64,000 nt of DNA, taken from assembly GCA_017617635.1 (NCBI GenBank), contig JAFZVW010000013.1, positions 47,427-111,426 on the forward strand. The letters are read 5' to 3'. The position numbers and the translations under genes are program-made. The number at the start of each line of letters is the position of its first letter. Position 1 is the stretch's first letter. Below are positions 18,252 through 25,970 of the stretch, piece after piece. The notes under the pieces are model-generated. The model saw nothing but the letters and a program-made list of their open reading frames with translations, did not search any database and was not told the origin of the DNA. This DNA is from Bacteroidaceae bacterium. GTDB taxonomy: Bacteria; Bacteroidota; Bacteroidia; Bacteroidales; Bacteroidaceae.

Positions 18252-19260
18252 TTTCCGAAGCTTTGGCAGCTTCCTGTCCCTGTTGCGCGAAAGCAGCAGG
18301 GACATGATAGTCTTTGCTTTTTTCCTGTTTGTCAGCGCAGGATTCTGGCTTCTGCAGAAACTGAATGATACATTCGAGTCAGTGGTACGCGTACCATTGG
18401 AGCTGGTCAGTGTCCCCAAGAGCGTAATTGTCACCACCCCCCTGCCATCCTTCCTGACGGTCACAATACGCGACCGTGGAACCAACCTGTTCCATTATAT
18501 GCGTTCCGGGAGGCTCAGGACACCGATTCACCTTGACTTCTCCCTCTATGACAACGGCAGCATGACAGGCATAGGTCATATCCCCATGTCGGACATACAG
18601 CACGCATTGCAGCAGCAGCTGCTCACCAGTACCCGTGTACAGCGTATCAGCCCCGATACTCTCGAGTTCTTTTACAATCGCGGTGTAGCCAAGCGTGTGC
18701 CCGTCAAGTTCCAGGGCAAGATAGAGACACAGGACCAGACATACCTGCGATACATCGAGTTCAACCCCGACAGTGTCACTGTTTATGCCCCGCAGGCTGT
18801 ACGTGATACTTTGCGATATGCCTATATCGTGCCACAGGAACGCAAGGACGTCGGACATACAGTTACCTATGACATCGGCTTTATGCCGATTCGTGGTGTC
18901 CTGTACAAGCCGTCGATAATCAAGATGACTGCACAGGTTGATATCTATACCGAGCGTACCGTACGTGTCCCTATTGTCGGGACAAACTTCCCCGCCGGAA
19001 TTTCACTCAAGACATTCCCTGCCGAAGCAACCATTACATATCGTGTCGGAGCCCAGATGGCAGACAAGATTAATGCCGGCAATTTCGTGTTGGCAGTTAC
19101 ATACGAGGAATTGCTTCGCGCAAAGAATGCACACAAGTACCATTTGCGCCTCAAGTCGATACCTGTAGGTATAAGCAATGTCAGGATTACACCTCGCGAG
19201 GTAGACTATCTTCTGGAAAAGACCCAGGAAGAAGCAGAACATCAACCTGTCAGGGAATGA
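18226..19260 (+). CDS. YbbR-domain membrane protein
   Basis: A 344-residue protein with one N-terminal membrane helix (MIVFAFFLFVSAGFWLLQK) and a periplasmic region of YbbR-like repeats (for example FNPDSVTVYAPQAVRDTL and VPVKFQGKIETQD). In Firmicutes the YbbR protein CdaR regulates the cyclic-di-AMP synthase CdaA; in Bacteroidota the two genes are not adjacent, and here no cyclase lies nearby. The start is GTG at 18226, inside yajC; an internal Met at the helix (18304) is an alternative. Its stop overlaps the coaE start (ATGA). Confidence 0.82.
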   Translation: MPSHRKISNFRSFGSFLSLLRESSRDMIVFAFFLFVSAGFWLLQKLNDTFESVVRVPLELVSVPKSVIVTTPLPSFLTVTIRDRGTNLFHYMRSGRLRTPIHLDFSLYDNGSMTGIGHIPMSDIQHALQQQLLTSTRVQRISPDTLEFFYNRGVAKRVPVKFQGKIETQDQTYLRYIEFNPDSVTVYAPQAVRDTLRYAYIVPQERKDVGHTVTYDIGFMPIRGVLYKPSIIKMTAQVDIYTERTVRVPIVGTNFPAGISLKTFPAEATITYRVGAQMADKINAGNFVLAVTYEELLRAKNAHKYHLRLKSIPVGISNVRITPREVDYLLEKTQEEAEHQPVRE

Positions 19261-19820
19261 TCAAACTTGCAATAACAGGCGGAATAGGCAGTGGCAAGAG
19301 CTACATCGCGCGCCAGATGACACAACTTCTGGGTATTCCTGTATATGACTCGGATTACGAGGCAAAACGCCTTATCGGGGAATCCGCTTACTTGCGCCAA
19401 AGCCTGACAGAAATCACAGGCCTGCAGCTATACGACGAACAGGGACAGCTCAAACGCAGCGAGTTTGCCACATGGCTCTTCGCCTCTCGGGAAAATACCG
19501 AAAAGGTAAATGCCATTGTACACCCTGCCGTCATAGATGATTTCCTGCTTTGGGCAGAAAAGCAGAACACACAGGTCGTAGCCATAGAAAGCGCCCTGGT
19601 TCGGGAAAGCGGCATCGACCGCGTGGTAGACAAGGTTATTCGCGTTGACGCCCCATTGGAGACACGCATCCGACGTGCAATGGACAGGGACAGCGCTACA
19701 CGCGAGCAGATAATCGCTCGCATCAACCGTCAGAAACAATACCCAACCCCGGATATAATAATAAACAACCCTGAAACCACCCTGAAACAACTATTTAACG
19801 ACTCAGGAACTACTATTTAA
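19257..19820 (+). CDS. coaE: dephospho-CoA kinase
   Basis: CoaE phosphorylates the ribose 3'-OH of dephospho-CoA, the last step of coenzyme A synthesis. The 187-residue protein starts IKLAITGGIGSGKSYIA (P loop GGIGSGKS), has YDSDYEAKRL and the lid-region DRDSATREQIIARI. Its start overlaps the ybbR stop. The final ~19 residues are encoded by the first units of an 11-nt tandem array (19764-19851), with the stop TAA spanning units 5 and 6, so the C-terminus seems shaped by the repeat. The core family call is secure. Confidence 0.93.
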   Translation: MIKLAITGGIGSGKSYIARQMTQLLGIPVYDSDYEAKRLIGESAYLRQSLTEITGLQLYDEQGQLKRSEFATWLFASRENTEKVNAIVHPAVIDDFLLWAEKQNTQVVAIESALVRESGIDRVVDKVIRVDAPLETRIRRAMDRDSATREQIIARINRQKQYPTPDIIINNPETTLKQLFNDSGTTI

Positions 19821-19851
19821 CTACTATTTAACAACCATTTAACAATATACT
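19764..19851. repeat. eight in-phase 11-nt repeats, consensus AACWACYATTT
   Basis: Units: AACAACCCTGA, AACCACCCTGA, AACAACTATTT, AACGACTCAGG, AACTACTATTT (twice), AACAACCATTT, AACAATATACT. Every unit is 11 nt and starts AAC. The array begins inside coaE, contains its stop, and ends exactly at the ATG of the DUF5606 gene, so it forms the whole intergenic leader. A second array with near-identical units is at 54497-54551. Confidence 0.9.
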
Positions 19852-20259
19852 ATGTTAGAAAAAATTCTTGCAATCTCAGGCAAGCCCGGCCTTTTCCGTC
19901 TGGTAAGCCGTGGTAACCGCAGTCTCATTGTCGAGACACTTGATTCACAGAAGAAACGCATGCCCGCTTTTGCATCGGACAAAGTCATATCATTGGCAGA
20001 CATAGCTATGTACACAGATGCCGAGGAGGTACCCCTGCGTCAGGTATTCAAGACCATCTATGAGAACGAGGGCGGTAAGAAGACTATAGTGGATTACAAA
20101 AAAGCCTCGACAGCCGAGTTGGCAGCATTTATGGAAAAAGCCCTGCCCAACTATGACCGCGACCACGTATATCCTGCGGACATGAAAAAACTCATCCAGT
20201 GGTACAATATCCTTATCGAAAACGGCATCACCGATTTCGAAGAGCCAAAGGCAGAGTAA
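19852..20259 (+). CDS. DUF5606 family protein
   Basis: A 135-residue cytoplasmic protein of the Bacteroidota DUF5606 family. The N-terminal half looks like a small beta barrel (ILAISGKPGLFRLVSRGNRSLIVETLD, then ASDKVISLADIAMYTD); the C-terminal half is helical (STAELAAFMEKALPNYDRDHVYPADMKKLIQWYNIL). Function unknown. The start codon directly abuts the 11-nt repeat array, so its ribosome-binding region lies in repeat DNA. yigZ follows with no intergenic base. Confidence 0.85.
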   Translation: MLEKILAISGKPGLFRLVSRGNRSLIVETLDSQKKRMPAFASDKVISLADIAMYTDAEEVPLRQVFKTIYENEGGKKTIVDYKKASTAELAAFMEKALPNYDRDHVYPADMKKLIQWYNILIENGITDFEEPKAE

Positions 20260-20871
20260 TTGACAGACAGTTACACAACAATAACAGATATAGCAGAGGG
20301 AACTTATTCCGAGCTTAGGAGTAAGTTCCTTGCTTTTGCCATCCCCGTCCGTACTGCAGACGAGGCACTGGAATGGGTGGCACAGTATCAGAAGCAGTAT
20401 TTCGATGCACGCCATGTCTGCTGGGCCTATCGTCTGGGAGCAGAAGGGCAGGAATACCGCAGCAACGACAATGGCGAACCCAGCGGTACAGCAGGCAAAC
20501 CCATTCTCGGACAGATTATCAGCCACAACCTCAGCGACGTACTCGTTATCGTTGTACGCTATTTCGGTGGCGTCAAACTTGGAACCAGCGGCCTGATAGT
20601 CGCATACCGCACCGCAGCCAACGAAGCACTAGCTGCAGCAAATAAAATCCAACGTCTCGTCGAGCAGCAGATGACGTTGACCTTCACATACGACCACATG
20701 AATCTTGTCATGCGCATGGTCAAGGACCTGTCGCCCCGCATCATCTCACAGGATTATACCGACGACGGCTCCGTCATGATGAGCATCTCCCTACGCCTTT
20801 CGCATGTCGACCGCGTCCGCAGCTACTTTATCGTCAACGGCCACAGCGTAGTCCATATAGAGACGGATTAG
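20260..20871 (+). CDS. yigZ: YigZ/IMPACT family protein
   Basis: A 203-residue IMPACT-family protein. The UPF0029 N-terminal domain has ARHVCWAYRLG, the characteristic SNDNGEPSGTAGKPILGQI and VVRYFGGVKLGTSGLI; the C-terminal part is the ferredoxin-like domain. In bacteria the role is uncertain; the eukaryotic relative regulates Gcn2. The start is a TTG at 20260 directly after the stop of the DUF5606 gene; the first Met inside is too far downstream, and the N-terminal residues TTITDIAEGTYSELRSKFLAF are family-like. Confidence 0.88.
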   Translation: MTDSYTTITDIAEGTYSELRSKFLAFAIPVRTADEALEWVAQYQKQYFDARHVCWAYRLGAEGQEYRSNDNGEPSGTAGKPILGQIISHNLSDVLVIVVRYFGGVKLGTSGLIVAYRTAANEALAAANKIQRLVEQQMTLTFTYDHMNLVMRMVKDLSPRIISQDYTDDGSVMMSISLRLSHVDRVRSYFIVNGHSVVHIETD

Positions 20872-20933
20872 AACCTGGCAGTTTTGACTTACTAGGCCCA
20901 CAAAACACGATAAATTAGTCCCCAAAATAGTCC

Positions 20934-20968
20934 GGTACACAAGTTTGTGGACCACAAGTTTGTGTACC
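20934..20968. repeat. 35-nt palindrome in the gap after yigZ
   Basis: Two 17-nt arms around an A at 20951: GGTACACAAGTTTGTGG and CCACAAGTTTGTGTACC. They are reverse complements apart from two central positions per arm, and contain CACAAGTTTGTG as a direct repeat 15 nt apart. A short T-rich stretch follows, so it may act as a terminator for yigZ, or for both strands. Confidence 0.6.
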
Positions 20969-20989
20969 ACGCTCTTTTTAATCCTTTCC

Positions 20990-21121
20990 CATAGTGTTGC
21001 CATACTGTTCGCATACTGTAGGCTGCTTCTAAGCTGCTCCAAACAGCCTTTTGAGTAAGGCTAAGAGCAGCCTAGTAGCAGCCTAGAAGCAGAGTGCTTG
21101 CTGCCTGGAAGTTGGCTAAGG
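20990..21121. repeat. 11-nt periodic degenerate repeat region
   Basis: Twelve consecutive 11-nt windows with local consensus that changes along the way: CATAGTGTTGC, CATACTGTTCG, CATACTGTAGG; then CTGCTTCTAAG, CTGCTCCAAAC; then GCAGCCTAGTA, GCAGCCTAGAA, GCAGAGTGCTT. The CTGCT and AGCAG blocks are partly inverted copies. It fills most of the 316-base gene-free stretch between yigZ and the Z1 gene. Confidence 0.7.
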
Positions 21122-21187
21122 GGAATATATCTCGATTTTTAGGGCTTTTTTGGCAATGTTCTTTGAACCTTCAGATATAAGTTTTTC

Positions 21188-23086
21188 TCAATCATCTACA
21201 TCATAAAAACAAGAATCACTTGGAAATTTGATATTTGGAATCCATAAAGGCTTATTGTCCCATCCTTTGTCCTTATTGCCAATAATTCTATACATTGTCA
21301 AAACGACCTCTTTGTTGAAGTCATCTCCTATTGCCCTATCATTTGGAGATAATAGGGTTCCTGTTCCTTTAGCAATATCGCGGTTTATGCGTACAATGAG
21401 TTTGTATTTAATTTGTGGACGTTGCGACTTAAGCCCTTGTATACATGCAATATACTTTTCTGCGTTGAAGTCATCAATACTCCCACTTTTTACCAATCTT
21501 AGTATTTTTATTAACAACTCAGATTCGACATCAACACATTTATCTTTTGCGAACTGTTCTATTAATATATTGATAGTTTCAACATTAGCAGCCAATGGAT
21601 TCGAAGCAAACATATTCACACCTCCATAAAGAAGATTTAAGTATTTGTTGTCTATCACTCCTTTTCTTGTAGGCCTGATATTTTGAGGGTAAATCAGTTG
21701 AACCTTTTCAATATTTTCTGTTATTTGTTTTATTAACATTTCATTAGAGGTGTTCAAGTCAGAAAAAAGCTTATATAGGCCTTGAGGAATGAATATGCGA
21801 ACTAATTGCCGTTCTCTGTCATAGCCAAAAATGCGTGAGTGTTGCCAAAACGTGTCTGCTTGAGGTGTTTTAGACGTTCTACAATAATAAACGGTTTGAA
21901 GATTGGGAAAGGTAATACCTCGGCCCAGTGTATTGCCACCAATAACAATATTAAATCCTTTTTGTAAATCAAGTGCATCAGGATTGTTGGGATCACGACA
22001 CACAAAACTTTTTGAATTCAAGGGCAGAATAAGGACCTCTGTATTATCAAGGATTTCAATAACTGTGTCTTTTATGTCTTCAAAGTCTTCAAGGTCTGGC
22101 TTTGTCTGCTGCAGCCCCCTCCACTCTTCTTGTAAGTTTTCTATAAATGTTTTTTCGTTGGTAGAGTATTTAAGCAATGTTAGATGATCTTGTACTGTTT
22201 TTACAAATGCATTGTGTATATTTATTCTTGCACTTGGATGGATCATAAAATTGCAGTTTGTTGTACCATTGAGTTTCTTATGTGCACAGTTTATCAAAAA
22301 TGACAAAATACTCCTTCTCAAGCCCCATGGACAAATTATATCACCACCGCTTTTTATATCATCAAGTTCATTTTCGGGTGTAAAAATCGTATTTAGTGAT
22401 TTTTCTCTTGGATAAAAATAATTTCCACCAAGGTAGTTGTTTCCGGGTTTAAAATAATAAACGAACTGAGGTTTCCACCCTGATATGTTTGTTTGTAAAA
22501 GAACTGCTTGCGGTGTAGCTGTTACCTCTATATATATAGTGTTTGCAGCGGTTGACTTTATCTCATTCAATTTTTTGTTTATGCTGCTTACCCTATGCTT
22601 GTTTATTAAAGTATTAAGACTTGAGGAATCAGCCTCATCATCAAAAATAACAAGAATTAACCCTTGGCATAAACCAGTATTTGATAGATGATTCTTCCAT
22701 CTTGAAAGAACTCTAGCATTCTTCTTCAACACTACAACTGTTGGTTTAACTAAGGATGATGCATTTAGAAGTAAATCATCTTTTTCTGTCAATACATTAA
22801 AATCTGTAAGGTTTTCCCTTACTCTATTGTAGGTCTGTCGCTGTAGGTCCACATTGTCTGTTGTCAGCAAAAGGAAAATTCGATACCCCTCATCCGCCAT
22901 TGCAGACATAATTCCAAGCATTTGACCAGTCTTCCCGCTCTGCACATTTCCCAAGAGCAATGCATTTAGTTGCATTCTCATATTGAGATTCTCGTTTATT
23001 TTTCTCAAAAACTCATTTGATGTGGAACTGATTGTATGCACCAGCTCCATGTCGTTGATTGAAGCCGTATATTTTGACAGGTACAT
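21188..23086 (-). CDS. Z1-domain helicase/ATPase-like protein of a restriction system
   Basis: A 632-residue protein of the Z1 family (PF10593), found beside DNA methyltransferases and PLD or HATPase proteins in restriction-type defence loci. It has a Walker A (LLLGNVQSGKTGQMLG, ~residues 48-63), a Walker B-like VIFDDEADSSS and a helicase motif VI-like GGNTLGRGITFPNLQTVYYCR with TFWQHSRIFGYDR. I start at 23086, ten bases after the endonuclease stop; an earlier in-frame Met at 23161 would overlap that gene. It is third in the leftward MTase-REase-Z1 operon, and A/T-rich relative to the core genes around it, which supports transfer. DNA translocation or regulation of cleavage is inferred. Confidence 0.85.
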   Translation of the reverse strand: MYLSKYTASINDMELVHTISSTSNEFLRKINENLNMRMQLNALLLGNVQSGKTGQMLGIMSAMADEGYRIFLLLTTDNVDLQRQTYNRVRENLTDFNVLTEKDDLLLNASSLVKPTVVVLKKNARVLSRWKNHLSNTGLCQGLILVIFDDEADSSSLNTLINKHRVSSINKKLNEIKSTAANTIYIEVTATPQAVLLQTNISGWKPQFVYYFKPGNNYLGGNYFYPREKSLNTIFTPENELDDIKSGGDIICPWGLRRSILSFLINCAHKKLNGTTNCNFMIHPSARINIHNAFVKTVQDHLTLLKYSTNEKTFIENLQEEWRGLQQTKPDLEDFEDIKDTVIEILDNTEVLILPLNSKSFVCRDPNNPDALDLQKGFNIVIGGNTLGRGITFPNLQTVYYCRTSKTPQADTFWQHSRIFGYDRERQLVRIFIPQGLYKLFSDLNTSNEMLIKQITENIEKVQLIYPQNIRPTRKGVIDNKYLNLLYGGVNMFASNPLAANVETINILIEQFAKDKCVDVESELLIKILRLVKSGSIDDFNAEKYIACIQGLKSQRPQIKYKLIVRINRDIAKGTGTLLSPNDRAIGDDFNKEVVLTMYRIIGNKDKGWDNKPLWIPNIKFPSDSCFYDVDD

Positions 23087-23096
23087 GTTTGTTGTT

Positions 23097-24122
23097 TTAT
23101 TTGAGTGACAAAATGAACTTTCCGGATGTCGTTTTTGTAAAACGCAACGATGTTTTTCCAAACAATCTTAATGTATTTTCTGTAACAGGTGTGCCAACTT
23201 CCAGTGCTCCACTGTTCTCCATCTGCCCTTTAATCCAACGCCCAAGTATCTTCAAATCATAAGATGAACGGAGGTTTTTATCATAGTCACCTTGTCGTGA
23301 GCATTCAAATTCATACCCGTCAGTAGTTACAACAGTGAAATTGAGAGGAAGTATGTCTCGTCCCTTTAAATTTAGACTTATGATAAGTTCAACTTCATAC
23401 CATCCTCTAGGACTATACCTGCCCTTTACTTTTCCTTTGCCGAAGTATGTGTTAAGATTACTTTTTGCTTCCGTTTTAAGCGGAACATCTACATAATTGT
23501 TCGTTACAGTTGACAATAAATTCTGTAGTTCCAACTTACTAATTTTTTTTACATAAGAGTAGCCGTCTAATAGGTCTATTTCATTATCTTTGAATTCTTT
23601 TAAAACAGGAAGTTCTTCAAACTTTTGACCAAGCGAAGAAGTAATTCTATTAATATAATTGTTGATTTCATTTCCCTCATTATCTTGTAAAAGGATATCT
23701 GCTTCAATGAAGTTTTGTGATGTCCCGACAAAACTGCCTAAATTTGATGAACCAACGAATGATGCAAGACATTTAGTTCCATTCATAAACGAATACATCT
23801 TACCATGATATAATGCCTGAGGTGACAAGTATACATTTCCTACATGATTATATGCTAAGAATTCATTTAAATCCTTAACAGCATAATATTGTGGTTTGGT
23901 AAATCCCTCCAGATAATTCATTCCAATAAAAAGTGATAGGTTAAGAGCACCATCCCTAAATTCAACTATTTGTTTTAGGGCAGCGATTGAATCATTCGTA
24001 ATATATCCAGTCGCTATATTCAGATTGCTTGAGGATTCCACCAAGCTGTTATACATTTTGGAGATACTTTTAGTTCGTATTTGATTTTGAATAATCGGGT
24101 TAGCTGGTAATAATAGTTCCAT
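23097..24122 (-). CDS. NgoFVII-type PLD restriction endonuclease
   Basis: A 341-residue protein resembling the NgoFVII restriction endonuclease family (PF09565). The N-terminal phospholipase-D-like nuclease half carries the HxK motif in LYHGKMYSFMNGTK followed by CLASFVGSSNLGSF; the C-terminal half (~200-341, RGWYEVELIISLNLKGRDILP ... FGKTSLRFTKTTSGKFIL) would be the DNA-recognition domain of such enzymes. It lies 17 bases after the cytosine methyltransferase gene and 10 before the Z1 gene. NgoFVII-family enzymes pair with m5C methyltransferases, which fits. The target sequence cannot be read from the protein by eye. Confidence 0.82.
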   Translation of the reverse strand: MELLLPANPIIQNQIRTKSISKMYNSLVESSSNLNIATGYITNDSIAALKQIVEFRDGALNLSLFIGMNYLEGFTKPQYYAVKDLNEFLAYNHVGNVYLSPQALYHGKMYSFMNGTKCLASFVGSSNLGSFVGTSQNFIEADILLQDNEGNEINNYINRITSSLGQKFEELPVLKEFKDNEIDLLDGYSYVKKISKLELQNLLSTVTNNYVDVPLKTEAKSNLNTYFGKGKVKGRYSPRGWYEVELIISLNLKGRDILPLNFTVVTTDGYEFECSRQGDYDKNLRSSYDLKILGRWIKGQMENSGALEVGTPVTENTLRLFGKTSLRFTKTTSGKFILSLK

Positions 24123-24139
24123 AGGTATATATTGAGAGA

Positions 24140-25231
24140 TTATTTGGTGATTAGTTTAAGTCTTTCCTCAATAGGTAGCCTCAATGTTTCTTCTTGCAAC
24201 TTGACAAGATTAACCTTATTATAGTTTCCACCAAACAATGGTTTCAACGCTTTTGCCACCTCATGCACTCCAACAGGTGGCACTGCGTTGCCAATTTGTC
24301 TTCGAACCTCAGTCGTACTTCCATAAAAGATGAAGTCGTCTGGGAAAGATTGAATCCTAGCACGCTCTCTGTTTGTAAGTGGTCTATTCTCTGGATAATG
24401 ATATCCCCACGTACCTCCTCCACCTGCTGCAATAATGGTTTTCGAAGGCTCTCCAAGATGGACTCTACGATAAACATGGCTAATCATTCCTTTTACGTAA
24501 TAAGGACTATCCTTAGGAATATCCGTAAAGTTTCCTCCTTCAGGAATTAGACTGATAATCTTCTTGGTTCGCTCTAAGACTTTTAATTTTTCGTTGTTAT
24601 AAGGAACATCTTCCACACCTTTAAAGGCTTCACCAACAGTAATATATGGCAAAAGGCCATCAGTATTGCCATGTGTTGGTTTGGGGTGTTTAAATAAAAA
24701 TCCAGTATCTATTCGTATACCTACGATAAGCACACGCTCTCTAAACTCAGGAACTCCATAGTCAGCAAAGTTGTAGAGGTGAGGTGTAACATAATAACCT
24801 GGTGAGATTTTTTGAAAATCCTCAATAATTTGTCGGATGGCCTTTTTCTTATTCGCTGTCAGAAGACCTTTCACGTTTTCTGCTACAAAAGCCTTTGGTT
24901 TCTTCGCGTCTACAAAACGTAAAAAACTCTTATAAAGATTGCCTCTTTCTCCATTTAGCCCAGGCTGTTTCCATATTATAGAGAAGTCCTGACAAGGGAA
25001 GCCTCCCAATACCAAGTCACAGTATGGAACAACGTCATTTGCATAAGGATCAATTTTTTCAATGTCACCTTCCACAATGACGTTACCAAAATGGTTTCTA
25101 AAAGTCTCGCAAGCCTCATGCTTGAAGTCATTGGCCCATACGGTCTTATAATCTCCAACTTGTTCAAATCCCAAATCGAGACCACCACAACCAGAGAATA
25201 AGGACACAATACTAATTTGTCTGTTATCCAT
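24140..25231 (-). CDS. DNA (cytosine-5) methyltransferase
   Basis: Type II m5C methyltransferase of 363 residues protecting host DNA from the neighbouring endonuclease. Motif I is SLFSGCGGLDLGFE, motif IV is GGFPCQDFS with the catalytic Cys, motif VI is FVAENVKGLL, motif VIII is FRERVLIVG, and motifs IX-X include RARIQSFPDDF and RQIGNAVPP; the target-recognition region lies ~residues 190-270. I chose the ATG at 25231 (MDNRQISIVSLF); an in-frame upstream Met at 25252 lies in the loop of an inverted repeat. The start codon is 3 bases from that perfect 11-bp inverted repeat (25235-25264), a position suited to autoregulation or translational control. Confidence 0.94.
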   Translation of the reverse strand: MDNRQISIVSLFSGCGGLDLGFEQVGDYKTVWANDFKHEACETFRNHFGNVIVEGDIEKIDPYANDVVPYCDLVLGGFPCQDFSIIWKQPGLNGERGNLYKSFLRFVDAKKPKAFVAENVKGLLTANKKKAIRQIIEDFQKISPGYYVTPHLYNFADYGVPEFRERVLIVGIRIDTGFLFKHPKPTHGNTDGLLPYITVGEAFKGVEDVPYNNEKLKVLERTKKIISLIPEGGNFTDIPKDSPYYVKGMISHVYRRVHLGEPSKTIIAAGGGGTWGYHYPENRPLTNRERARIQSFPDDFIFYGSTTEVRRQIGNAVPPVGVHEVAKALKPLFGGNYNKVNLVKLQEETLRLPIEERLKLITK

Positions 25232-25234
25232 AGT

Positions 25235-25264
25235 GATATAGTCTGTTCGCAATCAGACTATATC
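25235..25264 (-). promoter_or_regulatory. inverted repeat over the methyltransferase ribosome-binding region
   Basis: Perfect 11-bp arms GATATAGTCTG and CAGACTATATC separated by 8 bases. The near arm ends 3 bases before the methyltransferase ATG, so it covers the Shine-Dalgarno region. It could be an operator (several m5C methyltransferases repress their own gene) or an RNA hairpin that hides the start site. Confidence 0.65.
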
Positions 25265-25293
25265 TTCAGGTTGATTACAGGTATATACAAAGA

Positions 25294-25578
25294 GACCTCA
25301 GGATACAAAAGAAGCGCGAGCGATGGCTCTTCTCTTGAATCGTGAGGTCCTAGGAATGTACCCGTATTACAAAGATTAAGTCATGCCCACGCTATGCACG
25401 GGCACCGGCTGACTTATTCAAAGTAATACATCATTGAAATTTCCTAGGTTTCACGATTCTCTGAATAAATAGCTGATGCTATTATTTTTCCATTAAGATC
25501 ATACTGCCACCCTGCGCTCAGGGATATGCTGCACTTTGGGTGCTTGGCATGCGTCGTTTACGACGATTGGCCGTACTT
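25294..25578 (-). ncRNA. candidate structured RNA or 5' leader upstream of the RM operon
   Basis: A ~285-nt minus-strand region with no plausible ORF but dense pairing. From its 5' end: hairpin CGTCGT/ACGACG (25552-25565); a three-way junction closed by TGCCA/TGGCA (25505-25549) holding GCAC/GTGC and CCCT/AGGG hairpins; hairpin AATAGC/GCTATT (25468-25483); and a long-range stem TTCCTAGG..TCACGATT against AATCGTGA..CCTAGGAA (25338-25356 with 25441-25458) enclosing ATTAC, AAGTCA and GCCC pairings. TGAGGTC (25343-25349) can instead pair with GACCTCA (25294-25300), giving mutually exclusive folds. A TATCTTTG promoter is just upstream. The bubble-in-a-rod part is 6S-like, but I recognise no known class. 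Confidence 0.5.
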
Positions 25579-25583
25579 GTTCG

Positions 25584-25591
25584 CAAAGATA
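25584..25591 (-). promoter_or_regulatory. -7 element TATCTTTG for the candidate RNA / RM operon
   Basis: The minus strand reads TATCTTTG, a perfect TAnnTTTG match. Transcription would begin near 25577, giving a leader of about 345 bases before the methyltransferase ATG, or a separate RNA. Confidence 0.6.
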
Positions 25592-25686
25592 ATAAAAGTT
25601 GAGAGCAAAAGAAAGAAAATTGTTTTTTTTTTGTCGAGACGCAGTAACTTCGGCAATGCCAAAGATGCCCAATTTCTCGCCAACTT

Positions 25687-25839
25687 ACTAACTCACTCAT
25701 TTTTGGGGGGCAGGTGGGGATTTTTCTGTTTCGTGATAGAATAGTCCCGCGTACATTATATAAAAAAAGAAAAAAATCTTTTATATATATAATCTTCTCT
25801 CTCAGCACACATCCTACTATAAAAAGTGAGTGAGTTAGT
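25687..25839. mobile_element. MITE-like 153-bp element with 13-bp terminal inverted repeats
   Basis: ACTAACTCACTCA at 25687-25699 and its exact reverse complement at 25827-25839 bound a non-coding segment; allowing one extra base the match continues into TTTTT. The interior holds a G-rich stretch (GGGGGGCAGGTGGGG) and a very A/T-rich run. There is no ORF. The left end plus G-rich stretch recurs at 27405-27443, and the G-rich stretch again at 28773-28811. Target-site duplications are not evident. Confidence 0.45.
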
Positions 25840-25855
25840 TAGTGTGTGAAACTTT

Positions 25856-25935
25856 GCGCTCCCACGAGAAAAAAAATACGGGCCCACGGGAGAGCAGGAG
25901 AAATCGCCTGAAAAGGAGACAAGAGAGAACCAATT
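25856..25935. repeat. 80-nt dispersed repeat, copy A
   Basis: Starts GCGCTCCCACGAG and contains GGCCCACGGGAGAGC, AAATCGCC and GGAGACA. It aligns end to end with 28828-28907 with roughly one difference every five bases. GCTCCC and GGGAG.GC can pair across ~25 bases, so it may form a hairpin. The two copies flank the ATPase pseudogene and ATPase gene. Confidence 0.7.
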
Positions 25936-25970
25936 AGACTGAAAAAATAAATGTATGCATGACAAAAAGA

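Noticed and set aside
25294-25578. tmRNA or RNase P RNA
   Set aside because: No tRNA-like ends with encoded CCA and no resume-codon ORF for tmRNA; the conserved P4 motifs of RNase P RNA are absent.
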